A stretch of 64,000 nt of DNA from Orychophragmus violaceus (lineage: Eukaryota > Streptophyta > Magnoliopsida > Brassicales > Brassicaceae): NCBI GenBank assembly GCA_030180135.1, contig CM058230.1:23210067-23274066 (forward strand), given 5' to 3'. Positions 20,605 through 29,463 of this stretch are shown piece after piece. The notes below the pieces were generated by a model. The model had not been told where the DNA came from. It ran no database searches and worked only from the letters and a program-made list of their open reading frames with translations. Position 1 is the stretch's first letter, and each line of letters opens with the position of its first letter. The translations under genes were made by a program, and so were the position numbers.

Positions 20605-23600
20605 ATGACTACAACAAGTACACAAAACACATTCTCAATCCGGTCTGTTCTCGACAAGGAGAAGCTGACTGGAACGAACTTCCTGACGTGGTCAAGGAAC
20701 TTGAGGCTGGTCCTCAAGCAGGAGAAGAAGGAATATGTCCTTCGTGATCCCCTCCCCGAGAGGCCTCCAAACAATGCCGCCAGGAATCTGCAGAATGCTT
20801 GGGAAAAGCATTCGTCAGATGAAAATGATGTCTATTGCCTGATGTTGGCAACCATGACTCCTGAACTGCAAATGCAGTTCGAGAGTGTGCTGTCGCCCAT
20901 CGAGATAATGGCAAGCCTGAAATCGCTTTTTCAGGAGCAGACAAGGACTGAGAGGTTCCAGACAGTTAAGAACCTCTTAGACTGTAAGATGGCTGCAAAT
21001 GCGGCACTGAGTCCTCATGTCTTGAAAATGATGGGTTATCTCGATCATCTTCAGAAACTCGACTGCCCTATCAGCCATGAACTTGCCTGCGACATCATTC
21101 TGCAGTCTTTGCCTGCAAGCTATGATCAGTTCATTCTGAACTTCAATATGCATGGCTTGACTAAGACATTGCCTGAGCTTCATGGAATGCTCAAGACTGC
21201 AGAGCCCAACTTGAGGAAAGCCAAGGACCCCAACATGCTTATGGTACAAAATGGCAAGGGCTTTAAGAAATCCTCTGCCAAGGACAAGGGAAAGGCTAAG
21301 GCTGTTCAAGTCTCGGACAAGGACACGTCCAAGCCCAAGCCCAAGTCCAAGGCTGGGCCTACTGACATCTGCAGGTTCTGCAAAGAACCAGGGCATTGGA
21401 GGAGAGAATGTAAGAAATTCCTGGAAGGTCTAAAGGAATTGAAGAAGAAGACTCTGGAGACTTCTTCATCAGGTATTTTTGTTATAGAAGTTAATACAAC
21501 TACTTCTGATAATACCTCATGGGTTATGGATACTGGTTGTGGGGCTCATATTTGTACTAATATGCAGGCACTCAGCAACAGTAGGAGGCTGAAGCAAGGA
21601 CAAGTGGAGCTACGAGTTGGGAATGGAGCGAAAGTTCCTGCACTAGCTGTAGGCACATACTTGTTGTCTTTACCTTCGGGATTGGTTTTAGAACTTAATA
21701 ACTGCTATTTTGTACCTGCGATAAGCAGAAATATTATTTCAGTTTCTTTGTTGGATTTGGAAGGTTATGATTTTTCAGTTAAGAATAAATTATGTTCCTT
21801 CAATCGCAATAATTTGTTCTATGGTTGTGCCTCTCTTACGAATGGGCTTTATATACTTGATCAATCCGCGCCAATTTATAACATTGATACCAAACGGTTC
21901 AAACCTAATGAGGAGAACCAAACGTTTCTATGGCATTGTCGTTTAGGGCACATCAGTGAGAAACGCATTAAGAGGCTCCATTCGAATGGACTTCTTGGCT
22001 CGTTTGACTTTGAGTCATGTGAGAAATGCGAATCCTGCCTGATGGGCAAAATGACGCGGGCCCCCTTTAATAAACCCAACGAGAGGGCTAGTGACTTATT
22101 GGGCCTGATACACACTGATGTGTGTGGCCCAATGTCCACAAATGCAAGAGGAAACTACCAGTACTTCATTACCTTCACTGATGATTTCAGCAGGTATGGA
22201 TATGTTTATTTGATGAAACATAAGTCTGAATCGTTTGAGAGATTCAGAGAATTCCAAAATGAAGTACAGAACCAACTTGGCAAAAGCATTAAAGCTCTTC
22301 GGTCCGACCGAGGAGGAGAATACTTGAGCCAAGAGTTCAGTGATCATCTGAGAGAGTGTGGGATAGTTTCCCAACTCACTCCTCCTGGAACACCTCAATG
22401 GAATGGTGTGTCTGAGAGGAGGAATCGGACCTTATTGGATATGGTTCGGTCTATGATGAGTCACACAGACCTTCCAATATCCCTTTGGGGATATGCTCTG
22501 CTAACAGCAGTGTTCACCCTAAATAGAGCGCCATCAAAAGCAGTAGCCAAGACACCATATGAATTGTGGACTGGAGAAACTCCAGCGCTGTCTTATCTTA
22601 GAATTTGGGGTTGTGAAGCCTATGTCAAGAGATTGATCTCTGACAATCTTACACCAAAGTCTGATAAATGCTACTTCATTGGTTATCCGAAGGAGACCAA
22701 GGCTTATTACTTCTACCTACGATCCGAGAACAAGATTGTTGTTGCCCGGGATTGTAATTTTCTTGAGAGGGAGTTTCTCTCTAAGAAAAACAGTGGGAGT
22801 AAGGTACTGCTTGAAGAAATTCAAGATGAACAGGATACTGCTCAACCTAATGAGGAAGAGCAGCAGGAGGACCTACAAGAAATTGTAGAGCCTGAACCTG
22901 TAGTACCTGAAGTTCGAAGATCCGAAAGGATCCGTCACGAACCCGAGAGATATCAAGGATTCCTCGTGACTGACTGTCATGATCTTCTGATCATTGATGG
23001 TGATGAACCATCGAACTTCAATCAAGCCATGATGGGCCCAGATTCCTCTAAGTGGCGTAAGGCCACTGATTCCGAAATGGACTCCATGTCGGTCAACCAA
23101 GTGTTTTCATTGGTTGACTTACCTGCTGGTGTAAAAGCCATCGAGTGTAAATGGATCTTCAAGAAGAAGATCGACGTGGATGGAAATGTCCAGATTTATA
23201 AAGCCAGGTTGGTGGCAAAAGGTTTCAGGCAAGTTCACGGTGTGGATTATGATGAAACCTATTCCCCAGTGGCTATGATGAAATCTATTCGGATTCTACT
23301 AGCAACTGCAGCTTTTCATGATTATGAAATTTGGCAGATGGACGTGAAAACCGCCTTCCTGAATGGAATTCTGGAAGAGGATGTGTATATGACACAACCT
23401 GACGGTTACATAGATCCAAAGAATGCTGGGAAAGTATGCAAGCTTCATAAATCCATTTATGGATTGAAGCAAGCATCGAGGAGCTGGAATCTTCGTTTTG
23501 ATGAAGCGATCAAGAAATTTGACTTTATCAGAAACGAAGAAGAACAATGCGTGTATAAGAAGACTAGTGGGAGCAAGATAGTATTTCTTATTCTGTATGT

Positions 23601-24579
23601 CGATGACATACTCCTTCTCGGAAACGACGTACCAATGCTGCGGTCGGTAAAGGACTGGCTTGGAAGTTGTTTTTCCATGAAAGACATGGGTGAAGCCGCA
23701 TACGTTCTTGGAATCAGGATCTACCGGGATAGATCTAAAAGGCTGATAGGCTTGTGTCAAGATTCATACATTGACAAAGTCCTGCATAGATTCAGCATGG
23801 CAGGTTCCAAGAAGGGCTTCACGCCAATGGTACATGGCACAACACTAAGCAAGAAGCAGAGCCCTACGACGGCTGCTGAGCTTGAGCGCATGAGGAATAT
23901 TCCTTATGCATCTGCAATAGGATCTATCATGTATGCCATGATCTGTACTCGTCCTGATGTTGCTTATGCATTGAGCATGACGAGTAGATACCAGTCTGAT
24001 CCAGGTGAAAGCCACTGGATTGCCGTCAAGAATATCCTGAAGTATCTGAGACATACTAAGGATAAGTTCTTGGTGTACGGTGGAAGTGATGTGCTTGAAG
24101 TCAGTGGATTCACGGACGCAAGTTTCCAGACAGACAAAGATGATTTCCGGTCACAGTCCGGTTATATCTTTTGTCTGAATGGCGGTGCAGTTAGTTGGAG
24201 AAGCTCCAAGCAAGACACCGTTGCTGATTCCACTACAGAAGCTGAATATGTCGCCGCCTCAGAAGCAGTGAAGGAAGCTGTTTGGATACGAAAGTTCATT
24301 ATTGAACTAGGTGTGATACCAAATGCAGCTGAGCCTCTGGCACTGTTTTGTGATAACAATGGTGCTATAGCTCAGGCAAAGGAACCAAGATCACACCAGA
24401 AATCCAAGCATATACTAAGAAGATTTCACTTGATACGTGATATCATTAATAGAAAGGAAGTCAAGATCAGCCGAGTTGCGACAGATGATAATGTCGCTGA
24501 TCCATTGACAAAGCCACTCCCAAGGCCTAAGCTCGAGTACCTGACTGAAGCTGTAGGCATTAGAGACATTGAAATGTAA
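20605..24579 (+). CDS. Copia 1 Gag-Pol polyprotein, 1324 aa, complete
   Basis: A single uninterrupted frame. Gag (UBN2-type) covers about residues 1-250; zinc knuckle CRFCKEPGHWRREC about 256-269; aspartic protease WVMDTGCGAH near 307-316; integrase HHCC finger about 440-485; integrase core with Asp in HTDVCGP (about 503), Asp in RSDRGGEY (about 565) and Glu in SERRNRTL (about 602); RT with YVDD at 998-1001; RNase H from TDASFQTD (about 1168) to LTKPLPRPK near the C-terminus. The order protease-integrase-RT-RNase H defines Ty1/copia. All catalytic signatures are present and no stop or frameshift is seen, so the protein is probably functional. I chose the first Met because the following FSIRSVLDKEKLTGTNF matches the Gag start of the other two copies. 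Lineage within Copia is not assigned. Confidence 0.97.
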   Translation: MTTTSTQNTFSIRSVLDKEKLTGTNFLTWSRNLRLVLKQEKKEYVLRDPLPERPPNNAARNLQNAWEKHSSDENDVYCLMLATMTPELQMQFESVLSPIEIMASLKSLFQEQTRTERFQTVKNLLDCKMAANAALSPHVLKMMGYLDHLQKLDCPISHELACDIILQSLPASYDQFILNFNMHGLTKTLPELHGMLKTAEPNLRKAKDPNMLMVQNGKGFKKSSAKDKGKAKAVQVSDKDTSKPKPKSKAGPTDICRFCKEPGHWRRECKKFLEGLKELKKKTLETSSSGIFVIEVNTTTSDNTSWVMDTGCGAHICTNMQALSNSRRLKQGQVELRVGNGAKVPALAVGTYLLSLPSGLVLELNNCYFVPAISRNIISVSLLDLEGYDFSVKNKLCSFNRNNLFYGCASLTNGLYILDQSAPIYNIDTKRFKPNEENQTFLWHCRLGHISEKRIKRLHSNGLLGSFDFESCEKCESCLMGKMTRAPFNKPNERASDLLGLIHTDVCGPMSTNARGNYQYFITFTDDFSRYGYVYLMKHKSESFERFREFQNEVQNQLGKSIKALRSDRGGEYLSQEFSDHLRECGIVSQLTPPGTPQWNGVSERRNRTLLDMVRSMMSHTDLPISLWGYALLTAVFTLNRAPSKAVAKTPYELWTGETPALSYLRIWGCEAYVKRLISDNLTPKSDKCYFIGYPKETKAYYFYLRSENKIVVARDCNFLEREFLSKKNSGSKVLLEEIQDEQDTAQPNEEEQQEDLQEIVEPEPVVPEVRRSERIRHEPERYQGFLVTDCHDLLIIDGDEPSNFNQAMMGPDSSKWRKATDSEMDSMSVNQVFSLVDLPAGVKAIECKWIFKKKIDVDGNVQIYKARLVAKGFRQVHGVDYDETYSPVAMMKSIRILLATAAFHDYEIWQMDVKTAFLNGILEEDVYMTQPDGYIDPKNAGKVCKLHKSIYGLKQASRSWNLRFDEAIKKFDFIRNEEEQCVYKKTSGSKIVFLILYVDDILLLGNDVPMLRSVKDWLGSCFSMKDMGEAAYVLGIRIYRDRSKRLIGLCQDSYIDKVLHRFSMAGSKKGFTPMVHGTTLSKKQSPTTAAELERMRNIPYASAIGSIMYAMICTRPDVAYALSMTSRYQSDPGESHWIAVKNILKYLRHTKDKFLVYGGSDVLEVSGFTDASFQTDKDDFRSQSGYIFCLNGGAVSWRSSKQDTVADSTTEAEYVAASEAVKEAVWIRKFIIELGVIPNAAEPLALFCDNNGAIAQAKEPRSHQKSKHILRRFHLIRDIINRKEVKISRVATDDNVADPLTKPLPRPKLEYLTEAVGIRDIEM

Positions 24580-25430
24580 TCTAAATTTGAGTGGGAGTTT
24601 GAGGGCTTTATTTAGTTATTGATATGTTCTTGTAAAACATTTTTAGATGTTTAATAAAATTATTATTTCAAGATTATTTTAACTGTGATGAAATAATCGT
24701 TCCAAAATGATATAAACCATTTTATAGGTCATCGAAGTAAGTGACTTGATCTTGAGTCATCGAAGTCATTTAGCTTGATCATGAGACCCTATATTTGATA
24801 GATGGCTTATATCATCCTGTCCCTAGTCGAAGGTTGTTGAAATTGGAACACCAACAACCGCGTGAGACTAGATTAGTATGTGACTTATGACCAAGTTTCA
24901 AGGTGTCATAGATGCACGGCATCAAAGTCAGTACATAGGTGTATGTTGGGGTACATACGACCGGACATACCCCGCTAATAAGAACTCTTCAGGATATTTA
25001 TATCTGTGTCATAAGAGATTCTCACTACGACTATAGAGTATAGTCCTTAGACCTGAGTTCGCATGCATGTGACTGCACATGAACTGATGCGCTTTGATCA
25101 TTGTCTAACGCTGTCGTTTAGCGATAGTTATAAGGACCTTGTTTGGGTGTATTATGAAGTGAGTAGTTTGCAGTGATGGAACAAGACGGGATTTGTCCCT
25201 CCAATATAAATGGAGTGAATATCTCTAGGCCAATCGGAGATTTGAATACTGGAAAATGCATGGCCATGCTCAAACGGACTGTCCCGAGTCGTTTGGATTG
25301 TCAGTGTCAAATCAGAGTCCGATGAACATGATTAAGCTTTATAAGGATGACACTCATCTTGCCTTATGACTAATCGAGATATTGAGACAAAAGGATTATG
25401 AATACAGAGATTCCAGTACAAGTGGGAGAT
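24580..25430 (+). other. Copia 1 3' untranslated region with polypurine tract
   Basis: About 850 bp without coding potential, ending in AGTGGGAGAT, the plus-strand primer. It is shared with Copia 2 and Copia 3 at moderate similarity (for example GTCGAAGGTTGTTGAAATTG). Confidence 0.8.
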
Positions 25431-26051
25431 TGTTGGAATTATGTCCAGTAATCTCTGTACTGTCTCTAGAAAGTAAGAGTATGTCAATGATCAGACATAA
25501 GTCATATAATACTGGGGGTCATGATGGCTTGCTAGAGTCCGCTCATGATCTATAAGTCTTGGATTTATTGCCTTTATTATATGATCCCATATGGGTCACA
25601 CGCCTAAGCTAACAGGAAACTATAAAGGAATGGTTCAGCAGAAGTACAGTAAAAGTGCCAGGCATTTACTGTACTTAGAGAGATTAAAGGGCCTGATTAA
25701 ATCTAAGGGATTTAATCAGATTGGGACTTGGGCCCAAAAGCCCAAAAGAACTAGACATAAGTTTTATAAATAAAACTTAACCTAGCTCTCTCTCTCTCTC
25801 TCTCAACTCTCTCTGCGCCTCCCTCCTCTCTGGTCTAGCAGCCATTCTTCCTGAAGTGTGCGTGTGTGAACCTCTGGAGGAGCTGTCCCTTGGCGGTTCT
25901 GCTGATCTCTGACAATACCTCTCTAATCCGCTGCATAAACAAGGTATTTACTGAGATCCCTTTATGATTCTGCAAAGAACCTAGATCCAATATGTTTAGT
26001 AGAGTTTAATCTGACAGAATTAAACCAGGACAAACACTAAACAATCCTTCA
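25431..26051 (+). repeat. Copia 1 3' LTR
   Basis: 621 bp, identical to the 5' LTR except for two visible substitutions and three extra CT units. Confidence 0.95.
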
Positions 26052-26056
26052 TTTTT

Positions 26057-26464
26057 GATTCGATGGTTTTGGGGTTTTTCTCTCGGTTCGGCTTGACGTC
26101 TCTTTTGTATTGATTTGCGTGTTGATTGCTTGTTGATGAAAACGATTTGTAAAGTGACGATTAAACGTTGTGCTGAACGTTTGATTTACTCAGAAATGAA
26201 TATGCTTTCCTGATATTGTGTTTAGTCCAAACCGACACAACTCGCTGAAGTAGTACAAGACGGACGACTTGTATTATGGAAGTGAGGATAGCGGAGTCGA
26301 AGGTGGATCAGTGCGAGCCTTTTGTCTCAACCCGAACCAACTTTGGCTTCGTCCTGTGGCGAACTTTTCCCGTTCGACTTGCTCGGGTTTGATCGGTCAT
26401 GTTCTTGTTTGATTGTTGACCGGTCAGCTCAGCGGTCAGCGGAGAATGGGAAAGGGGCGTTACA
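26057..26464 (+). repeat. Left LTR of the pol-less element, last part (after Copia 1)
   Basis: Continues the LTR after the insertion, ends GGGGCGTTACA, and matches 32476-32883. Confidence 0.9.
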
Positions 26465-26470
26465 GAAAGG

Positions 26471-26486
26471 TGGTATCAGAGCATGG
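26471..26486 (+). other. Primer-binding site of the pol-less element
   Basis: TGGTATCAGAGCATGG lies 6 nt after the LTR end. It is a 16-nt match to the 3' end of initiator tRNA-Met. This identifies the flanking 3.4-kb repeats as true LTRs. Confidence 0.92.
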
Positions 26487-26739
26487 TTCTGCATGGGTTT
26501 CGAATCTGTTCATTTCTGAGTGTTTTCCGTGGTTTTATCGAGTCAAAATTGTGTCTTACCCAAGCATCCATTAGGAAACCGAGCCGCGTTCGTAAATCCG
26601 GGGTTGGGATGGGGTAGAAAATTTGTATTATGTGAACTAATTTTTATTTGTGGTTTATGATTGCAGACAGCAGCAGAGTGTCCTTGGCAGGAGTGTGTGT
26701 GGGTGTGTGCCTTGGGTGTGAGCGATAGTAGCGAGCAGT

Positions 26740-28260
26740 ATGGGTGAGCGTCGGATGACTCGGGCAGAGTACCAGGCTTTGGTAGACCAGCATCAGGCAG
26801 GTCTGAGGATAGCACCGCAGGGTCAGTCGCAGGGTTCTCGGGTATCAGATCGACCGCCAGTTGTTCCCCGTGTGCATCAGGGAGCGAGAGCAGCCGCTGC
26901 GGATTGGAGGCCATTACCGGACCCGTTACCGCCTTCTCTACAGGACGACGCAGGTACTGCAGACCCGACCGCAGGAGTGATGGGGTATTTGGGATTCACA
27001 GACTATGGGCTGCCGCCGTTTCCACCTCAGCTTGAGGCACCTACAGTACCATCAGGGATGCAGCTTGAGGCACGTGATGTGCCACTACCCTACAGTCTGC
27101 ATGAGTCGGACTTCATTCCACTTGGTGGAGGGGACTTTCAGTTGGATCCGTTACACCCAGTTTTTGACATGGACATGGAGCCGTTGGATCCGGAGCAGCA
27201 TGCGCAGTGGGCGCAGCAGTTGGACGAGCAGATGGCGATACTAGAGGACGTCTTGGAGCAGCGGGTTGGGCCGCATCATCAGCCAGGATCGCCGCAGAGG
27301 TCAGGAGCTCCATCACCTGGTTCCACCGAGCCACTTTCAGCGATGGAGTCAGCCACATGAGTTGAGCCGATGTCGATGGCAGGATCGGACTCGCAGTTTG
27401 AGTCAGTTACATCACTAGAGGCACCACCGACCGAGCCGGTTGCACCACCGGAGATTCCACTAGCCGACACGCCAGATTCAGTGCCGCCTATGCCTGTGTA
27501 CCGGACATGTAGCGCCTGTGGAGTTCATGGCTTTCATTTGTATTGGTGTACCCGACCAGGGGATCCGCGCTACCGTGAGACGTATCAGCCAGTGCCGGCC
27601 CCGTATTATTGTCAGGTGTGCGGGATGGACGGCCATCTTGCACCTATTTGCCCGATCACTGGGCCCGGACCTTGTATATCGGACGCAGAGCCGCATTGTG
27701 CCCCGTTACCTGAGAAGTATCGACCTGGTCCGAGTCGTCGAGACGGTGGGCTTATTCGGCAGTCAGTTATCCAGCAGCCAGCAGCGCAGTCACCCGTAGC
27801 ACAGCCACCATTGGAGCAGCCACCAAGGCCATCGAGGAGTTGCAGGAGGTGCGGAGACGAGAGACACAGAGCATCCGCTTTTTCTTGCCGGTCTAGTTCT
27901 CGTCGGTCCCGCTCAGCGCCAGTTGTCTGTCAGATTTGTGGAGGTCAGGGACATCGAGCAGCCGAGTGTTTTGAGGAGCCTTCTTCGGGGCCTGTTTCTT
28001 CCTGTCAGCTGTGTGGAGCGACAGATCATCAGGCAGAAGCATGTTATCGTGGGCCACGCCCAGCGCCCGTTCCGGTTTGTCAGATTTGTGGTCGCGGAGG
28101 TCATGTAGAGCAGTTGTGTCCGATGGCAGAGCCGCAGCAGGTCGGACCGCCGACTAGAGATGCGCACACACCACACCCTCCCGGCGCACCTGCCAGTGGG
28201 TACCAGCACGAGCCGCGATGCCGGTTGTGTATGGCATTCCGGTCGTGTTGGGGCTGTTAG
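26740..28260 (+). CDS. Multi-zinc-knuckle protein of the pol-less element, one in-frame TGA
   Basis: One frame runs from ATG at 26740 to the stop at 28260, broken only by TGA at 27358-27360. The first part (206 aa) is Pro/Gln/Asp-rich and acidic, with no recognisable capsid fold. The second part (from 27370, 296 aa) holds a tandem zinc-knuckle array. Canonical CX2CX4HX4C units are CQVCGMDGHLAPIC, CQICGGQGHRAAEC, CQLCGATDHQAEAC and CQICGRGGHVEQLC. Variants are CSACGVHGFHLYWC and CRRCGDERHRASAFSC, and there is a Cys-rich C-terminus. Linkers are Pro/Arg-rich. Gag nucleocapsids usually carry one or two knuckles, so six is unusual. The likely role is RNA binding for packaging or transport. TGA could be a CGA-to-TGA deamination or a readthrough site. 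Confidence 0.7.
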
Positions 28261-29231
28261 GTTAGAATAGTTAGGCCAGGTAAGTTGGGCACTAACTATG
28301 TTGTTTGTGTGTAACCAGATCGACGGTTTTTCGTATGTTGTTTTGAACATCTCCAGGATATGGCGGTGCAGTTGTGAGTTGGGTTGTTGATGACGGACAT
28401 CTTGTGGTTGTATTTCTGTTTCCTTATGTATTTCTATAAACTTCGAAACATGTGTGTGTTGTTGTTTTTGTGTATGTATGTGATGCAGATTGTTCAACTT
28501 ATCATTATGACCTTCGTAGTAATTGTTTGCATGCGTGTGATGGTTTTGGAATGCAAACAAATTACCATGTGAAGTCTGATGATGAGCGGAACTGATGACC
28601 GTTCATCATAACCTAAACCCAGACTGACGACATATCCGGAGCGATCTGATGATTGTTTGGTTGTGTGTGGTAATTGTTTTCTTTTGCGTTAATTGCTTGC
28701 GTGTTTTTATCTAATGCTTGTGTGGTGCATTGGATAGATAGGGTTGTGTTTCGTTTGTGGTGTAGCACTGTGAACGTGCTAGTGTTAGGGCATGCTTAGC
28801 ATGTGCGGAGTGTGAGTGGCGTGGTAAGGTATTGGTTGAGTAGTTTAAATTGGTTGCAATCGTTAGTTTGTTGCGAATAGAAGTGTTAGAACCTTTTCGT
28901 GTAAGGTGTTGAGCTAACTCGAGTACGGTTGTAATCGACTGTCGATTCACGAGAGAGCGGAATTATAGAATATCGTTACTTAATCATGAGTGACCAATGG
29001 GTACATGATTAACTAACTATATCTCTATGAGGAAGTGATATCGAGGAATGGATTGGTTTGAATTCACCGCTCCAGTGAAAGTTGTTGTGTTGAATGTAGG
29101 ACGGAATGGACGATGCGATACGAATGCGAGACCGAACCCGAACCCGAAAGCGAGATGGACTGGAAAGGAGCCGTGAGATGAGTTGACCCGGGAAGTGAAG
29201 CAGTCAGTGTGGAGCGTCAGTGGGAAAGTGT
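28261..29231 (+). other. Internal non-coding region of the pol-less element
   Basis: TG-rich to mixed sequence without coding potential. A splice-acceptor-like TGTGATGCAG occurs at about 28478-28488. Ends at a junction (about 29231) with the 230-bp copy of the left-flank DNA. Confidence 0.6.
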
Positions 29232-29463
29232 GACCCTCTCGCGGCGGCGCTCCTCTGTGGCTTGTTGTTTCTGTCTTCGGCGGTGGTTTCTGTGTCGTCG
29301 GAGGTCAGCGAGGTGGAAGGCTTCTACGCCGCAGTGTCTGCGCTTCGGCGGCGGCTGCCCCCTTGAAACTTCTTTCGCGCGGTGGCCGATCTCCTCCGCT
29401 CCGGCGTCTGCGCTTCGGCGTCGGCCGGGCCGATTAGATTGGTGGCTAGGTTTAGGGTAGGGT
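29232..29463 (+). repeat. Duplicate of the left-flank segment, placed directly before the right LTR
   Basis: Nearly identical to 15072-15302, including the terminal GGTTTAGGGTAGGGT. It brings a third copy of AGGGT (29459-29463) next to an LTR start. Confidence 0.85.

Larger units (their letters stand above)
18411..26051 (+). mobile_element. Copia 1: intact, very young Ty1/copia element
   Basis: LTRs 18411-19025 and 25431-26051, primer site 19027-19039 (TGGTATCAGAGCC), polyprotein 20605-24579, polypurine tract AGTGGGAGAT (25421-25430). The 5-bp TSD is TTTTT at 18406-18410 and 26052-26056, and the empty site is preserved at about 32468-32475 in the other LTR of the host element. By eye the LTRs differ by two substitutions and one 6-bp CT-repeat length change. 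All parts needed for autonomous movement are present. It has an unusually long leader (about 1.6 kb) and 3' untranslated region (about 0.85 kb). Confidence 0.95.

Noticed and set aside
20714..24359. Minus-strand open frames inside the Copia 1 polyprotein
   Set aside because: Antisense to a complete gag-pol frame; no family signature.
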